From Paracoccaceae bacterium (GTDB lineage: Bacteria; Pseudomonadota; Alphaproteobacteria; Rhodobacterales; Rhodobacteraceae): a stretch of 64,000 nt of DNA. The translations under genes and the position numbers were made by a program. Position 1 is the first letter of the stretch, and each line of letters begins with the position of its first letter. Shown here one piece after another: positions 18,101-25,623 of the stretch. The DNA is taken from the NCBI GenBank assembly GCA_027489375.1, contig JAIXZW010000005.1:1-64000 (forward strand), written 5' to 3'. Below the pieces are notes generated by a model. That model was given only the letters and a program-made list of their open reading frames with translations. It was not told where the DNA came from and did no database searches.

Positions 18101-18234
18101 GCTTCAACACCTACCGCTTCGCCGACCACAAGGAAAAGGTGGCCGACCTGATCCAAAGGATCACCCGCGTCTCGGTCGAAACGATGAAGCTGGTCGAAGA
18201 GATGAAGGGGGCGAGGCGCGACACCCGGGCGTAA
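15166..18234 (+). CDS. Single-chain restriction-modification enzyme (N6-adenine methylase with nuclease domain)
   Basis: This large protein (1022 residues from GTG 15166, or 1030 from GTG 15142) resembles type IIG/ISP-like restriction enzymes. The N-terminal part has a PD-(D/E)xK-like motif: D70, then E79-A-K81 in YWEAKD. A helical connector follows. The N6-adenine methyltransferase core has motif I DPATGTGTF (D340 on) and catalytic NPPY (453-456). The C-terminal 400 residues should recognise the target. No DEAD/DEAH helicase motif is seen, unlike true type ISP enzymes. Codons are strongly GC-ending up to about 16960 and after about 17600, but mixed and A/T-ending between, so the specificity segment looks exchanged. 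It would protect against foreign DNA. Confidence 0.85.
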   Translation: MSQILINQYLSELDRIKVMSGSLSEQIIREAFKDLLKTWSRQQGLVFLAEFGLTSNQKTPIRPDGTILHDLRVPLGYWEAKDTADDLDTEIAKKFRKGYPQDNIIFENSSTAVLIQNRTEAMRCSMTDTRELERLLNLFFGYERPEIAEFRRAVSQFQTDLPAILTALRDRIDTAYATNPGFRTAADSFLAHAKDTINPTLTEADVREMLIQHILTEEIFTQVFDGGQFHRENNIAKELFKLEAEFFTGAVKWETLRVLQPYYAAIRANAAQITSHSEKQTFLKAIYEGFYKVYNPKAADRLGVVYTPNEIVRFMIEGADWLCHKHFGKNLIDHGVEILDPATGTGTFICELLDYFRGQPEKLRHKYKEELHANEVAILPYYVANLNIEATYAAVAGQYAEFPNLCFVDTLDNVAGLGIKSGYQHDLFAGLTDENVERVKRQNKRKISVIIGNPPYNANQQNENDNNKNRAYPRIDDLIKRSFVKLSTAQKTKVYDMYARFFRWSFDRLHDDGVIAFITNRSFIDSRTFDGFRRFVGMEFSEVYVVDLGGDVRANPKLSGTRHNVFGIQTGVAIAFLVKRRGKAGQGCRIHYARRPEFDTAEDKLAWLGNNAASKVAFDRVEADAAHSWINQQENHWGDLLPLVDKRTKAGKVRGQDRAILKLFSSGLKTNRDEWVYDFAPETLMKKTSYFLDRFNAQIQRGTKNDDDLDYSIKWSSGLKAQKGQIDLRADAVRNSLWRPYCKKSFYAERKLSDRVTELHERIFGKRLDKSNRSILISGLSSAKPFQALAVDGLADYEAVEKSNLLPRVRMSADGEIHDNITDWALTKFTAHYGKPAKITKDDIFHYVYAVLHDPIYRETYAQNLRRELPRIPLYPDFGQWAAWGRHLMALHIGYEAVDPWPLTRTDTPDTRSRAAGLAPKCILKADPQSGTITLDSETRLSGIPPEAWTYRLGNRSALDWILDQHKEKTPKDPTIRDRFNTYRFADHKEKVADLIQRITRVSVETMKLVEEMKGARRDTRA

Positions 18235-18568
18235 GCCGAAGCGGCCAAGGCAAAGCGCGCCAGCGTGGCCAGGGAAACCGCCCTGCGCCGCGCCAAAGAC
18301 CCAAAAGCCGTCCCGCTCCCCATGCGTCAGGCAGGGAAATCCCGCCGCGCGCTTGCAGAAGAACCGTCACGGCCCGGGATCAGGACGGCACGGGGTGCAG
18401 AGCGGACAACCGTTCAGGTCGCAAAGGTGCCGCAGCGGCTCTCCCGTCCCGCCAACCCGCCACCTCGCCCAAGCCCAAGACCCTGAAGAAATTACACTTT
18501 CCCCCTTTGGTTGACTGCTTCTCGGCTGGCGTCCCAACTTCCGGCTGATTGAAACATTGGGCCGATAA
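18235..18568. other. Intergenic stretch after the restriction-modification gene
   Basis: No supported gene. The frame of the preceding gene stays open for about 83 codons past its TAA, encoding an Ala/Arg/Lys-rich then Pro-rich sequence. I treat that as chance in GC-rich DNA. An A/T-rich patch at about 18490-18515 (with ATTACACTTTCCCCCTTTGG) could hold the promoter of the lipoprotein gene. Confidence 0.4.
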
Positions 18569-19072
18569 ATGAAACCGTTCCTGTTCGCTTCTTCTGTGCT
18601 CGTGCTTGCCGGATGTCTCCCCGAAAAAGGAACGCTCGACGCTTACAATGCCTGTTTCTCAGCCAAGAAGGCTGACGGACTTTCTGAAACCAGTGCAAAA
18701 GCCATTTGTGCCGCTCAAAAACAGACCGACATTACCTTCGACCCCATTGATCCCAAGAGCACTGCCAGAATTGGCTGGTTTGAAAACAACTCGACCGAAC
18801 CCGCCGCAACGGCGCAGTTGTCCGCCAGCATCACGAACACCACTGCCGACAAACAAACCCCCTTTGTCATAACCAGCATCACGCTGACAGTGACCGTCGG
18901 CAAGAGAGAGTTTGAAAAGCGTATAGAGGGCATCTGGATTGAACCGACGATCACGCGGGACGTCTCGACAGAATTTACGCGGTACGATGTTGGGGAAGAG
19001 GCTGTGCGGCCAAAAACCGAGGAAGACTGGAGTTGGGGCATCACGGCAGCTCAGGGATTGCGGATCAGGTAG
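18569..19072 (+). CDS. Putative lipoprotein of unknown function
   Basis: The 167-residue product starts MKPFLFASSVLVLAGCLPEK, a clear type II signal peptide with lipobox LAGC, so Cys16 should be lipidated and the protein anchored in an envelope membrane. The mature part has alternating polar and hydrophobic segments (TAQLSASITNTTADKQTPFV, ITSITLTVTVGKREFEKRI) suggesting a small beta-sandwich. I do not recognise the family. Base composition is visibly lower in GC than the surrounding core genes, as in the middle of the preceding restriction gene. This supports common acquisition after tRNA-Thr. Confidence 0.75.
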   Translation: MKPFLFASSVLVLAGCLPEKGTLDAYNACFSAKKADGLSETSAKAICAAQKQTDITFDPIDPKSTARIGWFENNSTEPAATAQLSASITNTTADKQTPFVITSITLTVTVGKREFEKRIEGIWIEPTITRDVSTEFTRYDVGEEAVRPKTEEDWSWGITAAQGLRIR

Positions 19073-19189
19073 AACTTCCGACAGACAGGTCTTTCATTCG
19101 CTTGCCAAAGGCACACCGTTCGGCACGTTGCCTAGCGTGCCGCAAAACCCGCTTTGCCCCGAAGCAACCGTCGACGGCTGGCCGCGCCC

Positions 19190-19609
19190 TCAGACCAGAC
19201 GCGACAGAAGTGCCAGCAACTGTGCCCGCTCGGCAGGCTCCAGCGGGGCGAGCGTCTCGTCCGACACCGCCGCCGCGGCCGCCAGCCCCTGTGCGCAATA
19301 GGCGCGCCCCTCCGCCGTCAGGTCGACCACCAGCCGCCGCCGGTCCGACGGGTCAGGCGACGTCGCCACCAGCCCCACCCGCGCCAGCCGGTCCACCACG
19401 CCCTTGATCGTGGCCGCATCCATCCCCGTCTCGCGTCCCAGAAGGTTCTGGCTCAGCGGTCCGACCTGCATCAGACGCGCCATCGCCGCCCATTGCGTCG
19501 TCGTCACCTGCGGCAAATGGGCCGAGAATATCGCCAGATGCCGCTGCGTCACGCGACGCAGCAGGTAGCCGATCTGTTCATCCAGAACATAGCGCGCAGT
19601 CGCATCCAT
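19190..19609 (-). CDS. MarR-family transcriptional regulator
   Basis: The 139-residue protein has the winged helix-turn-helix of MarR regulators. The dimerisation helix is at the N terminus, then QWAAMARLMQVGPLSQNLLG, the recognition helix region MDAATIKGVVDRLARVGLV, and the wing with DPSDRRRLVVDLT. It is divergent from the catabolic operon that starts at 19736. The 126-bp gap holds a perfect 14-bp palindrome (19702-19715) that is the obvious operator candidate. Regulators of this kind are usually repressors released by a pathway substrate or CoA ester. Confidence 0.92.
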   Translation of the reverse strand: MDATARYVLDEQIGYLLRRVTQRHLAIFSAHLPQVTTTQWAAMARLMQVGPLSQNLLGRETGMDAATIKGVVDRLARVGLVATSPDPSDRRRLVVDLTAEGRAYCAQGLAAAAAVSDETLAPLEPAERAQLLALLSRLV

Positions 19610-19672
19610 ACCCCTTTATCCGCCCCCGCCTGAGATGACGCAACCCCGCCTGCGCCTGCGCCCGCAAAGCTA

Positions 19673-19678
19673 TTGACA
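19673..19678 (+). promoter_or_regulatory. -35 element (TTGACA) of the catabolic operon
   Basis: A consensus TTGACA lies 58 bp before the first gene of the operon. No good -10 box is seen at 17 nt (CCAATC) or 18 nt (CAATCT), so the promoter may be weak or need an activator. The palindrome at 19702-19715 would cover the start site. Confidence 0.5.
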
Positions 19679-19701
19679 GACTCTGCCTGTCGCCGCCAAT
19701 C

Positions 19702-19715
19702 TCGTATGCATACGA
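19702..19715. promoter_or_regulatory. Probable MarR operator, perfect palindrome TCGTATGCATACGA
   Basis: The 14-bp sequence is a perfect inverted repeat in the divergent region between marR and the molybdenum hydroxylase genes, downstream of the TTGACA box. Size, symmetry and position fit a MarR operator that blocks transcription start. An in-frame ATG lies inside the palindrome, but the better translation start is at 19736. Confidence 0.6.
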
Positions 19716-19735
19716 ACAATCGACCGGTCCCGAGG

Positions 19736-20566
19736 ATGCGCTACGCCCGCCCCCAGACTTTGCCGGACGCCCTCGCCCTTCTGGCGGATGGCACGGCGCG
19801 GGTGCTGGCTGGCGGAACCGATCTCTACCCCGCCACGCAGGCCGCCGACCTTGCCGGAGCGATCGTGGACCTCGCCGCGATCCCGACGCTCGCAGGCATC
19901 GACCGCAGCGCCCAAGGCCTGCGCATCGGTGCGGCCACGCCGTGGTCCGCCCTTGCCGAAGCGCCCCTTCCGCCCGCGCTGCGCGCCCTGCAACAGGCCG
20001 CGCTGCATGTGGGTGGTCGCCAGATCCAGAACGCAGGCACCCTCGGCGGCAATCTCTGCAACGCCTCGCCCGCCGCCGACGGCGTCCCGCCCCTCCTCGC
20101 CCTCGACGCGCAGGTGGATCTCGCCTCGGCCACCGGAACCCGGCGGCTGCCGCTGTCCGATTTCATCCTCGGCCCGCGCCGCACGGCCCTGCAAAAGGGC
20201 GAGCTTCTGACCGCCATCCTCATCCCCGAACACGCACTCCCGGGCACCGCGACCTTCGCAAAGCTCGGCGCGCGCGCCCATCTCGTCATCTCCATCGTCA
20301 TGGTCGCCGCCAACATCCACCTCGACGCAGGCCGCATCACCACCGCCCGCCTCGCCGTCGGCGCCTGCGGCCCCGTCGCCACCCGCCTTCCCGCGCTCGA
20401 AGCCCGCCTGACCGGCCTCACCCTGGCCGAGGCGCAGGACGCCATCACCGAAACCGCGCTCGCCCCGCACCTCGCGCCGATCGACGACCTCCGCGCCAGC
20501 GCGACCTACCGCCTCGGCGCGGCGACGGAACTCCTGCGCCGCGTCATCGCCGGATGCGCTCCATGA
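19736..20566 (+). CDS. Molybdenum hydroxylase FAD-binding subunit (CoxM/XdhB-like)
   Basis: The 276-residue protein carries the FAD fold of the xanthine dehydrogenase family medium subunit. LAGGTDLYP (near residue 25) and the second FAD motif GGNLCNASPAADGVP (near residue 105) are present. The Fe-S loop seen in 4-hydroxybenzoyl-CoA reductase is not evident. It passes electrons from the iron-sulfur subunit encoded next. The start at ATG 19736 is preceded by CGAGG. An earlier ATG (19706) lies in the operator palindrome. First gene of the operon, overlapping the next by 4 nt (ATGA). Confidence 0.9.
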   Translation: MRYARPQTLPDALALLADGTARVLAGGTDLYPATQAADLAGAIVDLAAIPTLAGIDRSAQGLRIGAATPWSALAEAPLPPALRALQQAALHVGGRQIQNAGTLGGNLCNASPAADGVPPLLALDAQVDLASATGTRRLPLSDFILGPRRTALQKGELLTAILIPEHALPGTATFAKLGARAHLVISIVMVAANIHLDAGRITTARLAVGACGPVATRLPALEARLTGLTLAEAQDAITETALAPHLAPIDDLRASATYRLGAATELLRRVIAGCAP

Positions 20567-23244
20567 TCAGCTTCACCCTGAACGGCCAGCCCGTCACCAT
20601 CGACGCCCGCCCCACACGCCGCCTGTCCGAGGTGCTGCGCGAAGACCTCGGCCAGCGCGGCACCAAGGTCGGCTGCGACGCGGGCGATTGCGGCGCCTGC
20701 ACCGTGCTGCTCGATGGCCGCGCCACCTGCGCCTGCCTCCTGCCCGCCGCCCGCGCCGAGGGCCGCCACATCCAGACGGTCGAGGCCGACACGCCGGTCC
20801 TCACCCGCCTGCGTGCCGCCTTCCTCCGTCATGGCGCGGCGCAATGCGGCATCTGCACACCCGGCATGCTGATGGCCGCAGCCGACCTCCTCTCGCACAC
20901 CCCCAACCCGTCCGCGGCGCAGGCCGAACAGGCCCTCGGCGGCGTCCTCTGCCGCTGCACGGGCTACCGCAAGATCATCGCCGCCGTCTGCGACGCAACG
21001 CACGTCGCGCCCCCCGCACCACAGCCGGACGGCCCGTCCATCGGCCAGCCCATCCCCCGCCTCGACGGCACCGACAAGGTCAACGGCGACGTCTTCGGTG
21101 CCGATCACGCCCCCGAAGGCGCGCTGATCCTGCGTGCCATCCGCTCGCCCCATCCCCATGCCGCATTCACCTTCGGCGACCTCGCCGCCTATGCCGCGCG
21201 CCCCGGCATCGCCGCCGTCTTCACCGCCGCCGACATCCCCGGCCGCAACGCCTTCGGCGTCATCCCCGCCTTTGCCGATCAACCCGCCCTCGCGCCCAGC
21301 CCTGCCCGCTTCCGGGGCGAGGCCGTCGCACTCCTCGCCCTCGAACCGGGGGCCGACCCCGACCTGTCCGACTTCCCCGTGACATGGCAGCCGCTCCCCG
21401 CCCTGACCGACCCCGCCACGGCAGAAGGCGCACAGGACCCCGTCCACGCCAACCGCCCCGGCAACCTTCTGGTGCAGGGCCGCGTCCGCAAGGGCGACAC
21501 CGCCGCCGCACTTGCCGCCTCGGCCCATGTCGTCGAAGGCAGCATCACCACCGCCTTCGTCGAACACGCCTATATCGAACCCGAGGCAGGGACGGCGTGG
21601 ATGGAGGGCGACACGCTCTGCATCCGCGCCTGCACGCAGGCCCCCGTGATGGACCGCGACGACACGGCAGCCCTCCTCGCCCTGCCGCCCGACCGCGTCC
21701 GCATCATCCCATCGGCCGTGGGCGGGGGCTTCGGCTCCAAGCTGGATTTGTCGCTGCAACCGCTTCTTGGCCTTGCCGCCCTGAAACTCCGCCGCCCCGT
21801 GCGCATGATCTACAGCCGCACCGAAAGCATGGCCTCCACCACCAAACGCCATCCGGCGCGCATGTCCGGCCGCATCGGCTGCGACGCCACGGGCCGCATC
21901 ACCGCGCTAGAGTTCGACGGCCTCTTCGACACAGGCGCCTATGCCAGTTGGGGGCCAACCGTGGCCAACCGCGTCCCCGTCCACGCGACGGGGCCATATC
22001 TCACCCCCAATGTCCACACCACCGCCCGCGCCATCCACACCAACAATCCTGTCTCGGGGGCCTTCCGCGGCTTCGGCGTGCCGCAGGCCGCCATATGGCA
22101 GGAAACCCTCTACGACCGCCTCGCCGACAAGGCCGGCCTCGACCGCCTCGACTTCCGCCTCTCGAACGCGCTGCGCGACGGCGACGCCTCGGCCACCGGC
22201 CAGATCCTCGGCGCCACCGGCATCGCGGATTGCCTGACCGCGCTGCGCCCCCACTGGCAACGCGCTCTGGCCGAGGCCAAGGCGCATCCCCACCGTGGCG
22301 TCGGCATCGCCTCCTGCTGGTATGGCTGCGGCAATACCTCGCTGCCCAACCCCTCCACCATCCGCATCGGCCTGACCCGTGACGGGGCGCTGATCCTGCA
22401 TCAGGGCGCCACCGACATCGGCCAAGGCTCCAACACGGTCATTTCCCAGATCGCCGCCGACGCGCTCGGCCTGCCGCTGCGCCACATCCGCCTGATCGGT
22501 CCCGACACGGCGCTCACTCCCGACGCGGGCAAGACCTCCGCCAGCCGCCAGACCTACGTTTCCGGCCGCGCCGCTCAGGACAGCGCCCGCAGGCTCCGCG
22601 CCGCGATCCTGCGCCACGCCAACGCCTCCGACGCGGCCACCCTGTCGCTCGACGGCCCGACCCTGACCATCTCCGACGCGGGCACCACACACCGCATCGA
22701 CCTTGCCACCCTCCCCGCCGACCCGCTCGGCTACGCCCTGTCGGCCGAGGCAACCTACGACCCGCCCACCGCCCCCCTCGACGAAAACGGCCAAGGCCGC
22801 CCCTACGCCGTCTACGGCTACGGCGCGCAGATGGTCGAACTCTCGGTCGATCCGGCGCTCGGCACCGTCACCCTGCACCGCATCACCGCCGCGCATGACC
22901 TCGGCCGCGTCATCAACCCGCTCCTCGCCACCGGCCAGATCGAAGGCGGCATCGCGCAGGGCATCGGCCTTGCCCTGATGGAGGAATACATCCCCGGCCG
23001 GACCGAAAACCTGCACGACTACCTGATCCCCACCACCTCCGACGTCCCCCCCATCACCTCGATCCTGATCGAGGTTCCCGACCCCGAAGGCCCCTCCGGT
23101 GCCAAGGGTCTCGGCGAACACGTCCTCATCCCCACCGCCCCCGCCATCCTGAACGCCATCCGCCACGCCACGGGGGCCGAAATCACCCGCCTGCCCGCCC
23201 TGCCCCACCGCATCCTCGCCGCGATCAAGGGGGCGCAGACATGA
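20563..23244 (+). CDS. Molybdenum hydroxylase, fused [2Fe-2S] and molybdopterin subunits
   Basis: The 893-residue protein joins two parts that are separate in many relatives. Residues 1-150 are the iron-sulfur subunit: plant-type cluster C38, C43, C46, C58 and second cluster C95, C98, C130, C132. From about residue 165 on it is the molybdenum subunit, with AVGGGFGSK, SGAFRGFGVPQ and the catalytic glutamate E852 in AKGLGEHV. Such enzymes hydroxylate N-heterocycles next to the nitrogen using water. With the FAD subunit upstream it forms a complete hydroxylase. The partner genes downstream (6-hydroxynicotinate-reductase-like) suggest a pyridine-type or other N-ring substrate. The exact substrate cannot be read from sequence. 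Confidence 0.9.
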   Translation: MISFTLNGQPVTIDARPTRRLSEVLREDLGQRGTKVGCDAGDCGACTVLLDGRATCACLLPAARAEGRHIQTVEADTPVLTRLRAAFLRHGAAQCGICTPGMLMAAADLLSHTPNPSAAQAEQALGGVLCRCTGYRKIIAAVCDATHVAPPAPQPDGPSIGQPIPRLDGTDKVNGDVFGADHAPEGALILRAIRSPHPHAAFTFGDLAAYAARPGIAAVFTAADIPGRNAFGVIPAFADQPALAPSPARFRGEAVALLALEPGADPDLSDFPVTWQPLPALTDPATAEGAQDPVHANRPGNLLVQGRVRKGDTAAALAASAHVVEGSITTAFVEHAYIEPEAGTAWMEGDTLCIRACTQAPVMDRDDTAALLALPPDRVRIIPSAVGGGFGSKLDLSLQPLLGLAALKLRRPVRMIYSRTESMASTTKRHPARMSGRIGCDATGRITALEFDGLFDTGAYASWGPTVANRVPVHATGPYLTPNVHTTARAIHTNNPVSGAFRGFGVPQAAIWQETLYDRLADKAGLDRLDFRLSNALRDGDASATGQILGATGIADCLTALRPHWQRALAEAKAHPHRGVGIASCWYGCGNTSLPNPSTIRIGLTRDGALILHQGATDIGQGSNTVISQIAADALGLPLRHIRLIGPDTALTPDAGKTSASRQTYVSGRAAQDSARRLRAAILRHANASDAATLSLDGPTLTISDAGTTHRIDLATLPADPLGYALSAEATYDPPTAPLDENGQGRPYAVYGYGAQMVELSVDPALGTVTLHRITAAHDLGRVINPLLATGQIEGGIAQGIGLALMEEYIPGRTENLHDYLIPTTSDVPPITSILIEVPDPEGPSGAKGLGEHVLIPTAPAILNAIRHATGAEITRLPALPHRILAAIKGAQT

Positions 23245-23251
23245 TCCGCCC

Positions 23252-23306
23252 CCTTCATCTGTTCCCAAATATCCTCGGGGGGTGCGGGGGGCAGACGGCC
23301 CCCCGC
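23252..23306 (+). repeat. Dispersed intergenic palindromic repeat, copy 5 (inside the catabolic operon)
   Basis: Head CCTTCATCTGTTCCCAAATA, then TCCTCGGGGGG and hairpin GGGGGGC-AGAC-GGCCCCCC, in the 97-bp gap between the molybdenum hydroxylase and the reductase-like gene. This is the largest gap in the first half of the operon and the hairpin may reduce downstream transcription or stabilise upstream mRNA. Confidence 0.7.
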
Positions 23307-23341
23307 CGCGGCCAGCCAAGCAAAGCCACGCGGGGACATCC

Positions 23342-24781
23342 ATGACCACCGCCCCCGAAAAGATCCGCTGCGATGCCTGCCCTGTCATGTGCTACATCGC
23401 GCCGGGCCAGACCGGCGCCTGCGACCGTTACGCCAATGACGCGGGCCGCATCATCCGCACCGATCCCGTCACGCTCCTGACCAGCGCGCTCGACCACGGG
23501 GGGCGCATCATCCCCTTCGCTGCTGCCACATGGACCGACGGCCTCGTCCCCGACGACACCACCGTCACCGGCATCGGCTCGGGCACCACCTATCCCGACT
23601 ACAAACCCGCCCCCTTCATCGTCTCCAGCCAGGTCGACGGCGCCGACATGGTTACGGTCGTCACCGAGGCGATCTTTTCCTATTGCGGGGTCAAGGTGAA
23701 GATCGACACCGACCGCCACCTCGGCCCCGAAGGCGCGACCGTCCGCCATCAGGGCGAACCCGTGGGCCATGTGACCACCGCCGAATACGGCTCGCAGATG
23801 CTCTCTCTGGGCGGCGTCCACCACCTGACGGGCGGGGGCAAGGCCGAAGGCCGCCTCACCTGCGCCGCCCTCCTCGCGCTCTGCAACGGCGCGGCGGTGG
23901 AACTGACCATCGACGAAGGCTCCACCGTCACCGTGCAGGCAGGTCAGCCCCCCGTCGTCGACGGCACCCCCGAACGCCGCATGCGCGTCGGCTGCGGATC
24001 GGCCACCATCGGCATGTTCGCAAGCCAGTGGCAGGGTCTGGTGGACGAAGTCGTCGTCGTGGACGACCACATCACCGGCGTCGTGTCCGAACATCAGGCG
24101 GGCAAGGTGATCGGCTGGGAACCCACCGGCATCCGCATCAAGGGCCACCGCTCCACCCCCGGCCGCTATTTCCGCGTCTCCGAACCCGGCCTCGGCTGGG
24201 GTGGCACGAAGCTCACCGACCCCCTCGACATCCTCGGCGACTGGAACCCGAAGAAGGGCGCGCGCGCCGGTCTGCGGCTTCTCATGGTCTCCACCACGGG
24301 CGAGGATTGCGCCTATTACGTGCTGGACGAAAACCTCGTCCCGCAACGCCACCCGCTTCCCCCCGACCTCCTGCCAACCGTGGCGCTGATCGACGAGAAT
24401 TGCGAACCCTCCCTCTGCACCGTCCTCTTCATGGGCGGCGCGGGCGGGTCGTTGCGGGCGGGCGTGACCAGAAACCCCGTCCGCCTGACGCGATCCGTCC
24501 AGTCGGGCGAGACGCGGCTGACCTCGGGCGGGGCCGACTGCTACATCTGGCCGGGCGGCGGGATCACCTTCATGGTCGATGTCACCCGCCTGCCCAAGGG
24601 TGCTTTCGGCTATGTGCCGACACCCGCGCTGGTGGCACCCCTCGAATTCACCCTGCCCCGCGACGCCTATCTCCGCCTCGGCGGCCATGATGAGGCGATC
24701 CGCTCGCTGCCCGACATCATCGACCGCGGCGGCGAATATCCCACCGCCGCGAAACTCCAGCCGAAAGGCGGCCCGACATGA
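23342..24781 (+). CDS. 6-hydroxynicotinate reductase-like iron-sulfur flavoprotein
   Basis: This 479-residue protein resembles 6-hydroxynicotinate reductase (Hnr) of anaerobic nicotinate degradation, which reduces the ring to 1,4,5,6-tetrahydro-6-oxonicotinate. The Eubacterium barkeri enzyme is reported to carry covalent flavin and Fe-S clusters. Here the N terminus has CDACPVMC with a later cysteine (C10, C13, C17, C27), fit for one [4Fe-4S] cluster. A CGSAT sequence (218-222) resembles the S-G-A-T type sites where ApbE enzymes attach FMN to threonine (Thr222). The UPF0280 gene next door is ApbE-like. In this probably aerobic host the true substrate and reaction direction are open. Overlaps the next gene by 4 nt. 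Confidence 0.75.
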   Translation: MTTAPEKIRCDACPVMCYIAPGQTGACDRYANDAGRIIRTDPVTLLTSALDHGGRIIPFAAATWTDGLVPDDTTVTGIGSGTTYPDYKPAPFIVSSQVDGADMVTVVTEAIFSYCGVKVKIDTDRHLGPEGATVRHQGEPVGHVTTAEYGSQMLSLGGVHHLTGGGKAEGRLTCAALLALCNGAAVELTIDEGSTVTVQAGQPPVVDGTPERRMRVGCGSATIGMFASQWQGLVDEVVVVDDHITGVVSEHQAGKVIGWEPTGIRIKGHRSTPGRYFRVSEPGLGWGGTKLTDPLDILGDWNPKKGARAGLRLLMVSTTGEDCAYYVLDENLVPQRHPLPPDLLPTVALIDENCEPSLCTVLFMGGAGGSLRAGVTRNPVRLTRSVQSGETRLTSGGADCYIWPGGGITFMVDVTRLPKGAFGYVPTPALVAPLEFTLPRDAYLRLGGHDEAIRSLPDIIDRGGEYPTAAKLQPKGGPT

Positions 24782-25623
24782 CCGCGCTGATCGTTTGGTT
24801 GCCGGATGGACGGCTGCACCTGAACCACGGCCCCATCGACGTGATCCTGCAAGGCTGGGGCGATCCGCGCGCCCTGACCGAAGGCTATGCCGCCGTGGCC
24901 GACCGCTTCCCCGCCATCCTGCCCGAACTCTGCGCCGAACTCCCCGCCCTTCGCAGCCCCGACGCGCCCCTGCGCGGTCCCGTCGCCCGCCGCATGGCCG
25001 CAGCCACCACCCCCTTCCGCCCCGCCTTCATCACCCCGATGGCCGCCGTCGCGGGTAGCGTGGCCGAAGACCTCCTGCGCGTCTTCGTCCGCGACGGCAT
25101 CACCCGCGCCTATGCCAACAACGGCGGCGACATCGCGCTGCACCTCGACCCCGGCGAAAGCCTGACCTGCGCCATCGCCGCCCGTGCGGGGCTTCCCGAC
25201 CGCGTCACCATCCGCCACGCAGACCCCGTGCGCGGCATCGCCACCTCGGGCTGGCGCGGACGCTCCCATTCCCTCGGCATCGCCGACGCCGTCACCGTCC
25301 TTGCCCGCAGCGCGCCGATGGCCGATGCCGCCGCCACCATGATCGCCAACGCGGTGGACCTGCCTGAATACCCCGCCATCACCCGCCGCCCGGCGCGTGA
25401 TCTTGCCCCCGACAGCGACCTCGGCCACCGCCCCGTCACCACCGCCGTCGGCCCCCTCGCCCCCGCCGACATCGCCACCGCCCTGACCGCAGGCGAAACC
25501 GCCGCCCGCAACTTCCGCGCGCAGGGACTCATTGAGGCCGCAGCCATTTTCCTGCACCCTGAGCTTCGCACCATCGGCACCCTCGCCCTTACCGCGCCCC
25601 AACAGGAGCCCGCACTTGTCTGA
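24778..25623 (+). CDS. UPF0280 family protein (ApbE-like fold)
   Basis: The 281-residue protein matches UPF0280, a family related to ApbE flavin transferases. Features are PVARRMAAATTPFRPAFITP, MAAVAGSVAEDLLR, the central YANNGGDIALHLDPGES and GLPDRVTIRHADPVRGIATS. The NGGDI segment corresponds to the ApbE motif that binds FAD and metal. No signal peptide is present, so it acts in the cytoplasm. Placement directly after, and overlapping, an Hnr-like gene whose known relative bears covalent flavin suggests it flavinylates that protein. This role is inference. Confidence 0.75.
   Translation: MTALIVWLPDGRLHLNHGPIDVILQGWGDPRALTEGYAAVADRFPAILPELCAELPALRSPDAPLRGPVARRMAAATTPFRPAFITPMAAVAGSVAEDLLRVFVRDGITRAYANNGGDIALHLDPGESLTCAIAARAGLPDRVTIRHADPVRGIATSGWRGRSHSLGIADAVTVLARSAPMADAAATMIANAVDLPEYPAITRRPARDLAPDSDLGHRPVTTAVGPLAPADIATALTAGETAARNFRAQGLIEAAAIFLHPELRTIGTLALTAPQQEPALV

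Noticed and set aside
18235..18486. In-frame continuation after the restriction-enzyme stop codon
   Set aside because: The frame stays open but the sequence turns Arg/Pro-rich, and the end of the preceding protein looks natural. No readthrough context is visible.
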